This document shows, piece by piece, positions 35,907 to 48,060 of a stretch of DNA of 64,000 nt. The notes below the pieces were generated by a model. It had not been told where the DNA came from. It made no database searches and worked only from the letters and a program-made list of their open reading frames with translations. This DNA is from Gnetum montanum. Its lineage: Eukaryota; Streptophyta; Gnetopsida; Gnetales; Gnetaceae. The position numbers and the translations under genes are program-made. How positions within the stretch are numbered: the first letter of the stretch is position 1; the number at the start of each line of letters is the position of its first letter. Location of the stretch: the NCBI GenBank assembly GCA_015680685.1, contig MNCI01002682.1, positions 511,119 through 575,118 of the forward strand, given 5' to 3'.

Positions 35907-36169
35907 AAAATTTTCAAATGTCAATATCTCAAGAAATATGAGGAATCTTTCAATGCAATTATGGTCCATGGAATCCTAGAAAAGCTAAGAATATGATAAA
36001 ATCATTGAAGAGGATCTTTGAAACCTCAAAAATTGAAAAAGTTGATGGAGAATGTATTTATTGAATAAAAAATGTAAAGGAACACATGGTCTAATGTAGA
36101 AGATGGATGTACAAAAGATTTTGATTGCAAAAATGTCTAAGGATTAGGTACTTAATGAACCTAACCAAG

Positions 36170-36215
36170 ATATATGCAAGTGGGTCCTCCCCATAGTAGG
36201 CACATGCCTTATTTT
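36170..36215 (-). promoter_or_regulatory. Conserved block CCTACTATGGGGAGGACCCAC, element C copy
   Basis: The minus-strand reading GCCTACTATGGGGAGGACCC matches A (29026-29047), B (54338-54358) and D (43967-43945). TGGG-GAGGA-CCCA can pair as a small hairpin. Confidence 0.55.
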
Positions 36216-36712
36216 CCCTTGCATAACCTCTACCTAAGGAATCTATGGGCCCCATAGGTGATTAATGGTTGATGGAAGTTAAGGACCAAAACTTGGAAGA
36301 TTCTACCTAAGAATTCAAATACATCAAACCAAGATATGGAATCAAGAACATGGACATCGATAGCAAGGTGAATTATGATTAGCATAGGTGGATGATAGGG
36401 AAGGTGGAATGGAATTCAAGATGAAGGTCATAAGAAGTCCCTTGTGGATTCTGTGTTTAAAATAACCTGAGAAGATCCATCCTTAGTCTAGATCAAAACC
36501 AACCTCTTTCAGTGACTTCGCATCACCACTCTAAGACTGATCCATCCCTTTGAGACACAAGAGTGCACCCACACAATAACTATCATTCCATAAAGAAATT
36601 AAAAGAGAAGTAGGAAGCAAGGTAGTGCCTTAGTTAGAGGGAACCTTCAGGCATGGGTAACATGTCTTTCTAGTCCCATAACCAGTGCTTGTAGCTTGTT
36701 TATTTGTCCAAG

Positions 36713-36805
36713 GGGTGTGCTTTGAATTCCTATCATGTTTTTTATTTTTCTTCTTTTTTTCTTTTGTTTGTTTATTTTTTATTTTTGGATGGGAACCACA
36801 CCATG
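36713..36805 (-). promoter_or_regulatory. A-loop hairpin, element C copy
   Basis: On the minus strand GGTGTG, then TTCCCATC, a loop of about 55 bases made largely of A, GATAGGAA, and CACACC. One mismatch in the inner stem. The stretch 36806-37550 up to the integrase end is non-coding and A-rich. Confidence 0.55.
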
Positions 36806-37569
36806 AAAATACTTTATTTGACTTCATGTTATTGGAACATGGAATGGTAAGGAGTCGGTGAAAAACACTGAAGCACCCAAGTAAGCAAAAGAGTAAAAAG
36901 AGTATTGAGTCCCCTTGAAGTCACACCCAATACAAACCTTTAAATCCTTTCCAATTCCAGAAACTAGAAAGGTCACAAATTTGGCAAAAGTTTATTTAAT
37001 TAAAAGAGACTTCAAACTCCCAAAACAAGGAAAACCCTAGAGTTTGTCAATGAGTGAATGTCGTGGACTCATTGCTTGTTCCATGAAAAAGAAACCATGA
37101 CTGAGCCATCGGTACAAAAATTCAAAAATAAAAACCAGACATTAGCAAACAAAACATAAAGCACAAACCACCATTAGTAATAGCTATAACACCATTGTGT
37201 CCTGTTGGCACAAATCACGTTTTATTAGCAAAAATCTAAAAATCACACTCAAACAGAACAAGGTAAAATATATATAAGAAAGTCTAAAATATTAAAGAAA
37301 GATTCAAACATACTAACAATGGTGTAAAATAAAAAATGGTGTAAAAATAGGAAGAATTTTGAAAATCAAAAAGGTGTAAAATAAATAATTTGCAAAATTA
37401 AAAACATTCAAAACAGAAAATAGAAAACCTGAAGAGCCATATGGATGATTAGCATAGATGGAAATCTTCTCCATGATTGAGTTGAAAGGAGGAGATCCAA
37501 GAAATTAAGCATGATTGCCCATTTGTTGAGGTATTCATTGCACTGGCTTACTTGGGCGCATGGAAAAGC

Positions 37570-38792
37570 TTCAGTTGTTGGATGTTAACAAACTACTTTT
37601 TATTTGGGCTCTCAGGTTTGTAGATTAACATGGCCCCAGAGAGAAAGGTTTCATCAATTATATAAGGTCCCTTTCACAATGTTTGGAACTTTGTTCTCTG
37701 GTGTAAGTATGTGGGGTTCTAATAGAGAACCTTATCTCTTGGTTAAAATTTTACTTTCCATATTCTCAAGTCATGGCATTGCTTGTTGAATGCGTTGTTG
37801 ACTTCATTCAAAGATAGGGCCACTAATTGGTTTTCATCTAGCACATTAAGGTTGATTAGTCTTTCTTTTTGTGCTAAACTTAGGTCAAGGTTTAGTTCAC
37901 AAGCTATTGAGAGTGTACAAAGCTTAGATTGAATTGGGTGTGTTGAAGGTCTTTCGTTCACTAGCTCATAGGTAGAGTAGCCAATAGGGAGTTCCCATGT
38001 TGAGGAGTAGGCCCAAAGGACATCGTTGAGTTTTGTGCTCTAGTCTCTCCTATATTTGCTTATGATCTTGGTTAAAATCTTTGTGATCTCCCTATTAGTT
38101 ACCTTTGCTTGACCATTGGCTTGGTGGTGATCGGGTGTTAATTTATGTTCAACCCCCAACTGTTGCATGAGTTTTTAAAAAGTGACACTTGTAAAATGAG
38201 TTTTATTGTTAGAAATCAGTGCACGTGGCACCCCAAACCTTTTTACAACATTTTATTGTACAAATCTAGTAGTAGTGGATGATGTACAATCAGTGACAAC
38301 TGCTACTTCTACCCATTTGGTGTAGTAGTCAACTGCTACAATGATATATTCCTTTCCATTGGACATGGGTATGATGAGATCCATGAAGTTAATGCCTCAT
38401 ATGTTGAAGGGTTCAAGTAGTTGAATCCACTATTGAAGACCCTCCATTCAAGTGGTCATCCCACCATCTTTTTGACAACGTGTATAAGAACGGACAAACT
38501 AGTGGGCATCCCTAAAGAATGTAGGCCAATAATATCTTGCCATCAAGATTTATATAGCCATGTGCCTCCCTACATAGTGGCTTTCGCAAGGGCCTTCTTG
38601 AGCATCCTAGGGAATGCGTAGTTGATCCACATTAGGGACACACCAACGAACTAGGCCATCGATGCACACCTTGTAAAGGAATCCATTGATTTCCATGAAG
38701 TACTTTGCTTGATGCAGAAATTGTTGCTTCTTCCTAAAGTCAAAATCTTGTGGCATCTCCTTAATGAGAAGGCAACTAAGGATGCCATCATA
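37570..38792 (-). pseudogene. Element C integrase
   Basis: Minus-strand blocks in order are a decayed zinc-binding region (38700-38430), FMDLIIPMSNGKEYIIVAVD (catalytic core start, about 38390-38330) and TKWVE. Next are FGVPRALISNNKTHFTS, where the second catalytic Asp is replaced by Asn, then GVEHKLTP, NGQAKVTNREI (third catalytic residue, E) and SIACELNLDLSLAQKERLI. The C-terminal part ends near NKK at about 37600. No chromodomain is visible. Several stops. Confidence 0.75.
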
Positions 38793-39107
38793 TCATGTTG
38801 TTTTTGCAAGTACTTGGTCATTTATCGCACTTATAAAGAGGAGTTCATCTAGAAATTGATCAGAGAGTGGACTCTCCTCCTTTTTATTATTAAATCTTAA
38901 TTGAGAGAGGTGGTCAGTGATCACATTCTTAATCCTTTTTTGATCTATCATTGTGAGATCAAATTCATGTAAGATCACAAACCATTGTATAATACGGGGG
39001 CTCACCATCAGCTTGTTCATTAAGAAGTAGATGACACTGTGGTTTGTGTGCATAAACACTTTGTAGCCAAGCACATAGTGCTTGAACATTTTGAGAGCAT
39101 ACATCAT
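38793..39107 (-). pseudogene. Element C RNase H, C-terminal part, cut by element D
   Basis: MYALKMFKHYVLGYKVF, then TNHSVIYFLMNK, PRIIQWFVILHEFDLTMID, and NVITDHLSQL: typical Ty3/gypsy RNase H. The frame stops at the element D LTR (39108) and continues right of 59567. Confidence 0.85.
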
Positions 39108-40024
39108 TGATGAGCGGTGAGGTACCCCTACACCCAACCATACGAATCACAAAGCGTTCATGCGTGATCTAGTTGAATTCCATGGACTTCATTATTTCTA
39201 GTGCACTAGCCTTTTAGGCAGTGAATCTAGCCTTAAGCTCAACCATTGTCTTCCCAATTACACTTGTGACGTTTGTTGGTATGGTGAAGTGTAACTGAGG
39301 CATTTGATTTTTATCATTTTTTATGTTTTATAAGTTGGTGCTCAAATGTAGATAAAGGTAATTTGATTAACTAGTCTAAATTAATTAATTAACTAATCAT
39401 TTACCTAATTCTAACATAAGTATCCATTCCCACTTTCCGTACACATCCTGAACCCAAGTATTCGCAACTAGGTGACCAAGCACTATGCTATTAGGCATGC
39501 CAAGCAATAACGCTATTAAGATTACCAATCAAATACATGTTACGTTAAAAGCAGTTGTACTTATGTATTTAATCTATCTAGCTTAATAACCTCATTAACT
39601 CAATTGCTAGAAAATATTTGTGAAAAAATTAAGGACAATTAACAAATAATTGTAAACATTGAATGCATAACTAAAATAGCTAATCTATCCAAAGTGCTAC
39701 AAGGTTTATTAGAAAGCTCATCTTTATTGCTACACGTATTATCATGCTTAGGTACAACAATGCTTGAATAAAGATCCATACACTCAATGACTCTTGCTAT
39801 AGGCACTTATGGGAAAACATTCTAACTGTTGAATGCAAAAAATGTAAGAGCTTCATTGCTACTAAAATCTATATTTCCATAAATGTGGTTGGTAGGTGTG
39901 TATTTATAGGTGAAAGATAGATACTACGTCAATGTAGGGTGAGATGCGTCGATGAGGCCTTGTAGACATGATTGACTGCATCAACGAGGCCTCATCAATG
40001 CAACCAACCAAAGACGACTCATCA
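39108..40024 (-). repeat. Element D 3' LTR
   Basis: 917 bases. TATAAATA on the minus strand at 39908-39901, poly(A) signal at 39728-39723, three TTGGTAAYC-like motifs at plus 39468-39530. U3 (plus 39935-40024) contains GAGGCCTC palindromes. Confidence 0.9.
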
Positions 40025-40060
40025 TACCCCCATGAATGAATGAAAACTCATCCTTGAGTT
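40025..40060 (-). promoter_or_regulatory. Pre-PPT hairpin and PPT of element D
   Basis: Minus strand AACTCA-AGGA-TGAGTT (40060-40045), then CATTCATGGGGGTA against the LTR. The same A-T closing pair as in C. Confidence 0.75.
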
Positions 40061-40249
40061 CTTTTACAAAATTGGGAAGGTATAAAATTATTGACTAACT
40101 TTTCATCAACAAAAAACTGACTGACTTTAATAAAAAATAGAGTGCCCAAGTGTATGGATCAACACATTACAAAAATGGTGGTGTTTAAGACACAAAATTG
40201 AACACCATGATACAACTCTTTAAAAATTAGACAACATGTTCTTTGATGG

Positions 40250-43129
40250 TGTGAAGCATGTTGAAGAAGATCAAACAGTCCTAGGTGATGATGGTTCCTG
40301 AGGCTCTGAGGGACCTTCATCGGGTTCACACACAAGTGGTGGTTGAGGCAGTTATGATTGTCCTATTATTGTTGCAACTTCAGGTGGGAGGCAAAAAGCA
40401 TCCATCAGTGTTGTTATTTTCTCCTCCTTACTCCTAGGATCATGCATCATCCATGTAGCTTCCCCAATGTGGGTTGGAATGGGCACATTGCAAGGACATG
40501 GGATTGCTGGAAACAACTCCTTGACAATGATGAACCAAGAAATGAACTATTTACATTCAATGTTGAATGCTCTCACTATGTTCTTCAACTCTTGGTAGTC
40601 ATTCATTCGTCTAGCTAGGTCCTTAATGATGGATCGTTGCTCTGTGAATCATCCTTTGAGAACTTTATGTTCAGTGTTAGTAGTCTCAAGTTTTTGCTTG
40701 GTGCTATTGCCGTGTTTGAACTCAACCTTGTATAGTAGATATGAGCTAGCCACCTATTTCTCTAATTCTGATAATGGTCATCTAATTATTAGCATTGCTA
40801 GGTTTGCATAATAGAGATTGGCCAACTCCATATACTCTATCATTTTCTCAATTTACAACTCCTTCAAGTGGATCTCCACTTTGTTGTAGGCATTAATTCA
40901 ATTAAGGATGGACTGCCACATCTCTTTTCCTTGTTGGAGTTGTTAGAGGGCTTCATTCACTTTCGTCTTTGTCATCTAGATTTCTTTTTCATTGATTTCC
41001 TTTTGCAAATCAACCTAGTCCTTGTAGTGATTTTTCACTCTCTCAAATTTGATAGCTTCGTTCTTCTAGGTGGTGATCTCGATGGCAGACTTTAGTTGTA
41101 AGGTGCATACCTCCTCCATTGACAAATTATGGTTCTGCATGGCGAATTTCCTTAGTTCAGTATTTACCTTGGCAAGTTGCTCCTATTTTTGATGAATGAA
41201 TTCTTGCATTTGATCTCTTTGAGCATCAACATTTCACAGGTGATGATTTTATGTGGTCAACACTTCATTCTCTTGGTGCATCTGATTCAAGTTATTTTTG
41301 ATTAAGTGCATTTCAACTGGTGCCACAGATTGTTTGAAGAGGGTCATTACTACTTCCTCCTCAGCCTTTTGAAATCATTCTTGAAGCTATATGATAGCTT
41401 CATCTTTTGTCATTTTTGAGCTGAGGATTGTTTTTTTTGCAAGTTGGGCACAAAGTTCAACAACCTCTATGGCCAAGCATTGATTTTGCTCTTGACCTGT
41501 TTCTCGTTGCCCCTCCAAAATGATGCATCTACCCCTTGCATTCAGGAGATCTGACTAGGTTGTGGTGATGTTCTTCAGGAGATCAAAGATGTCCTGAGTC
41601 AGTTGCCTGCTTCCTACTAGTCATTCCAACAATTGTTCATGTTGGGCTCTGTTCAATTTCCTGCTGATAATGCCTACAGATGTTTGCACATCTTGGAGTG
41701 CAAATACATCTGGTATAGACATAGCGGGTGCATTCAGTGCTTCAGCTACACAGTCAGCTACCACTTCTGCCACTATCTCTTACCCTTGGTGTTGCATCAC
41801 TAAGACAGTTGCCTTTTCACCTTCCTCCAACCTCACCTAGAAAGTGGTGGCATTTCCAGAGATTTCTAGGAATATATGGTGTGTTGCTAGTAACATCATT
41901 ACTTCTTGAGCATTGGGATTCGACCTCGAAGGCAATTACTTTCTTTGGGTAGAGAAAATAAGACCACCTCTCTTCATCTAGCTAACTGTTCAGGCCACCT
42001 CATTAAGATGAGTCATTGCTAGCCAATACATAAATGGATCTACCCCACTCGTTCTTGCTTGTTGCTTTTGTTCACTTAAGAGCTATTCTTAGATTTGACA
42101 TAGATGCTCAAGGACTGCATGGGCCTCCAATTTTATCTCCTAAGAAAGTGGTGGTGGTGGTAGCTCCTCTTCTTAAGTGATTGTTGGCAGCTTATCCTTC
42201 ACGATTTCCATTCATGAGGCCTAGGGAGCATGCCTAAGACTGTCATTTGAATAGTGAACAATACCTACCCTCTTGTAAAGTTTTTTGATAAGGCACGAAA
42301 AGGGTAGGGTCTTCCTTCCACGTTCATTCTCCTTGAATCACTTTTTGATCTCCAAATAAATTAGCTGTGGAACGTTAATGGGAAATTTCCCACTTAGAGT
42401 AGTGCATGCTCGGGTGGAGAAGGTAGTCATCTTGCTTAGCCTCATTGTTGGATTGAGGTGATAGGCTACAATTTTGAAATAAATCTGCTTCCCTAGTGTG
42501 AGCATGTCATACTCTTTACAGTCCACTGCATAGCATAGTTGGATCCATTCCCTTTTTGCCTCAGGATCACCTTTTGTTAATATTAATACCAACTATGTTC
42601 CAATGTTTGGCAACCCTAGTGCCTGTGCAATAGCTTCCGCTGAGTAGGACATTTGGATGTCCTTGATTTTTACAATGAACTCTAGCCTTCGGCTGTTCCA
42701 GAAGAGATAAGTCTCTTCCATGTACCATTTCCCACTAGATGTGATGACTAGCCACATGGGAGAGGTTTGCAATTGTGTCTTGACATCCTCTAGAGCTTTT
42801 TCCAAAAATGGTCCAAAGTTTATCTCTTGAAGAATTGATCTTTGGATTTCTTGGGACTTGATGATGTCTAGGTTGGCTTGAGTTAGAATAACCTCAAGCC
42901 TTGGCACGGGTCTAGGCACTTCTCCTCATTGGGATTGTTTGGTAGGCACTTCTTTCTCTAGAATTTGTCAAACAAATTTCACTTCAGGTTCCCAATGAAG
43001 AGGTTCAGTTGCATTGGTTGCCTCTTGTTGTTTTTGGCCTTGTTCCTGCTCACCCCTTCTAGCTCTAGGTCGTTTCTCCCATGGTTGTGAGGGTTCTCCT
43101 TCCTGCAGATGCTTTTGTTTGGGTGCCAT
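40250..43129 (-). pseudogene. Element D extra ORF between pol and 3' LTR (best-preserved core)
   Basis: The start MAPKQKHLQEGEPSQ is at 43129, directly after an ATTACAG acceptor. The core (42919-42300) reads SPMWLVITSSGKWYMEETY, FWNSRRLEFIVKIKDIQMSY and AEAIAQALGLPNIGT. After one stop come LTLGKQIYFKIVAYHLNPT, LSGKFPINVPQLIYLEI and KENERGR. This matches the 'putative plant transposon protein' domain layout (V.g..v..s...I...lGLP, then l.PT, then G..iNv..lI). Downstream to about 40250 the sequence is stop-rich with heptad-like leucine and charged stretches. The function is unknown; the position matches the env-like slot of Athila. Confidence 0.65.
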
Positions 43130-43452
43130 CTGTAATCACAATAAGACCATGGATTAGCAATCATTATGTAACCTTAAAATAATTAGGATACCTTAACTCT
43201 TGAGGGTAGTTACACTTGGCTAAGTTGTGATTATGGCTGATTTAATAAATTTGATTATTATTTATTTTATGTGTTATTATTATAAATAATTCATCCTAGA
43301 GGTTGTTGGAAGGGTTAACTTAGAAAAAGCTGATGTTTATATATGGTTAAGGTTATTAACCCTTTGGGGAAGTTAGGAAAATCTCAAAAAAATTCCATTG
43401 ATTTTTCATTGGAAACCTTAAGGTTTATGGCCCCCATGATAAAGATCTTACC
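43130..43452 (-). promoter_or_regulatory. Putative 322-bp intron in the leader of the element D extra ORF
   Basis: Donor ACCAAAG|GTAAGATC (GT at 43451-43450) and acceptor TTGTGATTACAG|ATGGC (AG at 43131-43130) on the minus strand. The donor context is conserved in C, and the acceptor-on-ATG arrangement in A and B. Confidence 0.5.
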
Positions 43453-43600
43453 TTTGGTAAGTGCAGGATCGAAAAATGGAGTGATTTGGACAAACTGTTT
43501 GAAAGTTATGGGCTTTGAGAAATTGTAAAAAATCCTTGTATGTTATGAGCAAATTACAGAAAATTCCAAAGTGTTTGACGATATATGTATTATTTTTGCA

Positions 43601-43665
43601 TTGCATCGACAAGGCCTCGTCGACATGGTTGGCTGCATTGACGAGGCTTCATCGACGTAGCTGTT
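43601..43665 (-). promoter_or_regulatory. Internal copy of U3-type palindromes, element D
   Basis: Plus-strand ATCGACAAGGCCTCGTCGAC, ATGGTTGGCTGCATTGACGA and GGCTTCATCGACG align with element D's own LTR U3 at about 39954-40007. It lies about 0.5 kb upstream of the extra ORF and about 150 bases upstream of the donor. CATATAT follows on the minus strand. Confidence 0.6.
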
Positions 43666-43940
43666 GACCATCGTTGACTTTGGTCAAACTTTCAAAATAT
43701 AAGGAATTTTTTGATGAAACTAGGGTTAAATGAAAGATTAGAAGACTAAGAATAGTATGAAATCATGAGAAGAGGGCGTTGAAGTTTATAAATTTGAAAA
43801 AATTGAGAAAAATTGATTTAATGGATGAATGCAATGAAAGATTAAGGAGTACTGAGTGATTTACACAATGGAAAATATGAAATATAAGATTGTAGCGATG
43901 TCAAAGGTAAGGAACCTTAACTAATGAAGCCAAAAGCTAT

Positions 43941-43975
43941 GCAAGTGGGTCCTCCCCATAGCAGGCTCATGCCCT
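43941..43975 (-). promoter_or_regulatory. Conserved GGGCATGAGCC...GGACCCAC block, element D copy
   Basis: Minus strand GGGCATGAGCCTGCTATGGG, then GAGGACCCACTTGCAT. Matches A, B and C in position and sequence. Confidence 0.55.
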
Positions 43976-44376
43976 TTTTGCCTTTGCATAACCTCAACTA
44001 AGGGGTCTATGGGTCCCATAGTCGATTTAATGATCATGACAAGTTAAGGACCAACCTAAAAGAATCCACTCAAGAACCCCAAAACATCAGACCAAGACAT
44101 AGAGCATAACATAGAACTTGGTAGTGAGGTGAATTATGGCAGCATGGATTGATGATAGAGAATGTGGAATGGAGTTCCAAATTGAGGTCATAAGAAGTCC
44201 CTTGTGAAATTTGTGGTTAAAATGACCTGAGAAGTTTCATCCTTAATCTAGACCAAAACCATTTGCTTTCAGTGACTTCACATTGCCACTCTAAGACATA
44301 TCCACCCACTTGAGACACAAGAGTGCTTCCACAAAACAACCACCATTCCAAAAAGAGGAGAGAGAGGAATAGGAAG

Positions 44377-44398
44377 TGAGAGAGAGAGAGAGAGAGGG
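44377..44398 (+). repeat. (GA)n microsatellite
   Basis: About eleven GA units inside the element D spacer. Confidence 0.9.
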
Positions 44399-44480
44399 CC
44401 TTAGTTAAAGGAAACCTTCAGGCATAGTGCATGTCTTTCAAGTTCCATAACCAATGCTTGTAGCCCTTTTATTTATTGAA

Positions 44481-44621
44481 GGGGTATGCTTTGAATTCCC
44501 ATAGTGTTTTTTTAGTTCTTTTTTGAATGATGGGAACCACACCATGTGAGGACTTATTTGTGTCAAAGGGGTGTGCTTTGAATTCCCATTGTTTTTTTTA
44601 ATGATGGGAACCACACCATGC
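44481..44621 (-). promoter_or_regulatory. Two tandem A-loop hairpins, element D
   Basis: 44569-44621 and 44481-44546. On the minus strand each reads GGTGTGGTTCCCATCATT, an A-rich loop, then (A/C)TATGGGAATTC or AATGGGAATTC, and AAAGCACACC or AAAGCATACC. The outer (GGTGTG/CACACC) and inner (TTCCCAT/ATGGGAA) stems are kept in the first copy; the second has one outer mismatch. A and C have a single hairpin at the same place. Confidence 0.6.
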
Positions 44622-45383
44622 AACGACGTTATTTGTCTTGCTATCATTGGATGGTATGGAATGGTAAGAAGTTTGCAAAAAACACTCAAGCACTCAAGTA
44701 AGAAGAAGAGTACAAAGAGTACAGAGTCCCCTTAAAGTCACACTCTTTACAAACCTTTGGATCCTTCCTAATTCCAGAACTACCTAGGTCACTGATTAAT
44801 TAAAAGTTTCTTAAATGAAAAGGGACCTCAAATCCCCAAAAGAAGAAAAACCATAGAGTTTATTGGATAGGCAAATGACATAGACTCACTACTTGTTCCA
44901 TGAAAAATAAACTATGTCAAAGTCATCAGACATTAGAATTCAAAAATAGAAACTAGACATTGACAATTACACATTGAGCACAAACCATTATTAGTAAACA
45001 ACAATAGTAGCATTGTGTCTTGTGATAATAAAGTAGATATATTAGCAAAAATGAGAAAATACCACACTTAAATAAAAGGAAACAAAATAAAGTAAAATAT
45101 ATAAGAAAGTGTAAGATAATTAAGAAAGTTAAAAGGTACTAAAAATGATATAAAATTAGAAAAATTCAAAAATCAAAAATTTGTAAAATCAACAATGTGA
45201 AAAAAAAAAGGTATAAAAACTAAGAGGCCATGATAATGGTTAACATGGATGGCCATCTCCTCCGCGATTGACTTGGAGAGGGGAGATCTAAAAAATAGAA
45301 CATGGTTGTCCATCTGCTAAGGCAGTAGTTACATTGGCTAATCTTGGTTCTAAGAAAGGTTTGAATTGTTGGATATTGATCAA

Positions 45384-46450
45384 TTACTTTTTATTTGGGC
45401 TATCAGGTTTGTAAATTATCATGGCCCCAAAGGGAAAGGTTTGATCAATTATATAAGGTCTCTCCCATAATGTTTGGAATTTTTGCTTTTGGGGTACATG
45501 TGTTGGATTCCAATAAAGAACCTTATTTCTTGGTTGAAGTTTTACTTTTCTAATTCTAAGGTCATGACACTGATTGCTGAATGCCTTGTTGACCTCATTC
45601 AAGGATAGGGCCACTAATTGATTTTCATCTAGCACATTTAGATTGATCAATCTTTCCTTCTATGTTAGACTTAAATCACAGGCTGTTGAGAGTGTATGGA
45701 GCTTAGATTGAATTGGGAGCGTTGGAAGTTTTCCATACACTAACTCATAGGAAGAATATCTAATAGGAAGTTTCCAAGTTGAACGATAAGCCTAGAGAGT
45801 ATCGTTAAATTTTGTGTTCCAATCCTTCCTATATTTGCTAATGGTTCATGTTAGCATTTTTATAATCTCCCCATTGGTTGCTCTACTTGACTGTTGGCTT
45901 AGGGGTGGTAAGGTGTTGTTAATTTATGTTCCACCCCCAAGCATTCCATTAATTTTCTAAATGTGGCACTTGTGAAATGAGTTCCATTATCAAAAATTAG
46001 TGAATGTGGCACCCCAAACCTATTCACGGTAGTTTGTTGTATAAATTTGGTAGCAATGAATGATGTACAATTAGTAACAGCTTCTACCCATTTTGTGCAG
46101 TAGTCAATTGCTACTATAATATATGCTTTCCTATTAGACATGGGTGTGATGGGACCCATGAAATCAATGCCCCATATGTCGAAAGGCTCTAGTGGTTGAA
46201 TTCACTGTTGAGGACCTTCCATGCAAGCGATCATCTACCCGTCACATTGACAACATTCACAAGACTTGATGAACTGGTGGGCATCCCTAAAGATTGTGGG
46301 CCAATAGTATCTTGTCATCAGGATTTTTATGGCCATGCATCTCCTTGCGTAGTGGCCTTCGCAAGGCCCTTCATGAGCATCTTAGAGAACGTGTAGTTAA
46401 TCTTCGTTAAGGACACACCAACGGATTAGGTCATCGGCACACACCTTGTA
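45384..46450 (-). pseudogene. Element D integrase
   Basis: [20 protein letters not shown] (46159 down), [27 protein letters not shown] (second catalytic Asp present), [12 protein letters not shown], then a stop and frame decay. The C-terminal region (45650-45384) reads ALSLNEVNKAFSNQCHDLR and ends PNKK. No chromodomain. Confidence 0.75.
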
Positions 46451-46666
46451 AAGGTGTGCATTGATTTCCATGAAGTATTTGACTCGATGAAGAAATTGTT
46501 GCTTTTTCCTAAAATCCAAGTCCTATGGCATGTATTGAGTGATAACATATGTGAGGATGCCATTAAACCATATTTCTTTTTTAGGCATTTGTTCACTTAT
46601 TGCTCCAGTAAAGAGGAGTTCATTTAGAAACTGATCAAAGAGCAGGCTCTCCTCCTCTTTGTTATT

Positions 46667-46949
46667 CTATCTTAAGCAAGAGAGGTGGTCAGTGACCACA
46701 TTCTCAATCCCTTTTCGATCTATCATAGTAAGATCAAATTCCTGCAAGATCACAAGCCACCGTATAACATGAGAGGTCACCATCGGCTTATTCATGAGGA
46801 AGTGAATTGCACTGTGGTCCATATGTACAAATACCTTATAACCTAGCACATAATGTCTAAAATTTTCTAGTGTGTACAATAGTGTTATTAATTCTTTCTC
46901 CATGGTGGTTTAATTCAATTATGCTTCCACAATGCTTCTACTCATGTAG
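46667..46949 (-). pseudogene. Element D RNase H, C-terminal part
   Basis: YMSRSIVEA, LN.TTMEKELITLLYTLENF, HYVLGYKVFVHMDHSAIHF, IRWLVILQEFDLTMIDRKG, NVVTDHLSCLR. It ends at a single N at 46950; the preceding part of RNase H is in the inverted segment. Confidence 0.8.
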
Positions 46950-46950
46950 N

Positions 46951-47305
46951 CAGGAAGTCATTGTGCTAGGGCATTGAATTTCATAGAAAGGAATTGAGGG
47001 ACACCCAGAAAAGATAAGGATCATCCAAGGAATAACATGTCAACCAAAGACCGTTAAAGATGTTCGATCATTCCTTAGACACAGTAGTTACTACCGAAGA
47101 TTTATTGAGAATTTCTATAAGATTGTAAAGCTATTGGTAGAACTTACAAAGAAGGATACACCTTTCATTTGGACTAAGGAATGTGAACACGCATTCTAAT
47201 AATTAAAGGAGAAACTCATAGAAACACCAATCCTATGAGCACCAGATTGGTCCAAACCATTCCATATCATGACAGGTGCATCTAACTATGCTCTAGGAGC
47301 AATGC
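46951..47305 (+). pseudogene. Inverted RT connection / RNase H segment between two single N
   Basis: Plus-strand reading gives EVIVLGH, KGIEGHPEKIRIIQG, KTVKDVRSFLRHSSYYRRFI, LTKKDTPFIWTKECEHAF, PDWSKPFHIMTGASNYALGA. This is exactly the part missing between FMDD (47307 up, minus strand) and YMSR (46949 down, minus strand) of element D, but in the opposite orientation. It is bounded by N at 46950 and 47306. Confidence 0.85.
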
Positions 47306-47306
47306 N

Positions 47307-48060
47307 AGTCATCCATGAAAACTTCAACACCACTACTGATTTGTTATTGAAAGATACTCAGGACTAAGTGTTGAAATGTAGCAAGGGCATTGCATAGGCC
47401 AAATGGCATCTTACAGTATGCAAAAGTTCCCCATTAATGTTGTCTTGGCCTAGGCTTTTGGCATGATTTGGATTTGGTTATAACCACTATAACCATCCAA
47501 GAAACTATAATAACAGTGCCTAGATATGGTATCTAACACTTGATCTACAAATGGCAAGGGAAAATGATCTTTAAATGTTGCCATATTTAACAGCCTAAAG
47601 TCAATGCAATCTTGCCATTTGTCATCCTTCTTCAGTACTACTATGAGTGGGCTGACCTACTCACTATTCATGATTGGATAGATGAACCCCACCTTGAGGA
47701 GTTGTTCTATCTCCTCCTTAATGATTTGCTTTAATTTGGGGTTCAACTGCCCTTGTGGCTACCTTCTAGGCTTCATGGCTAGGTCAGTGTAGATGTGATG
47801 CTAGCATATCCTTGAATCAATTCCTATTAGCTTTGGATATTACCAAGCAAAAGCTATTGATCATTTATTCACCACTTGCAACAACTTTTCTTTTTGTTTA
47901 GGAGGAAGTTTGGCATTGATGATGACCAGTTTACCATTCTTTAAAAATGCATACTCCATACTGATCAGTAGAATTTTTTATTCTAAGGGATTTTGCTTAA
48001 AGTGATCAGGGATCTCCAACTCTCCCCAATAGGTATCATCATCTTCATTAGAGAGTTGGG
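47307..48060 (-). pseudogene. Element D reverse transcriptase, N-terminal and palm
   Basis: Minus strand: NPKLKQIIKEEIEQLLKVGF, IYPIMNSE.VSPLIVVLKKD, CIDFRLLNMATFKDHFPLPF, DGYSGYNQIQI (motif A), and VEVFMDD at the N. FMDD in place of YVDD is typical of the Athila branch. Confidence 0.8.

Noticed and set aside
37570-38792. Chromodomain after integrase
   Set aside because: Nothing resembling the aromatic cage motif is visible; C-terminal sequence ends at PNKK in both C and D.
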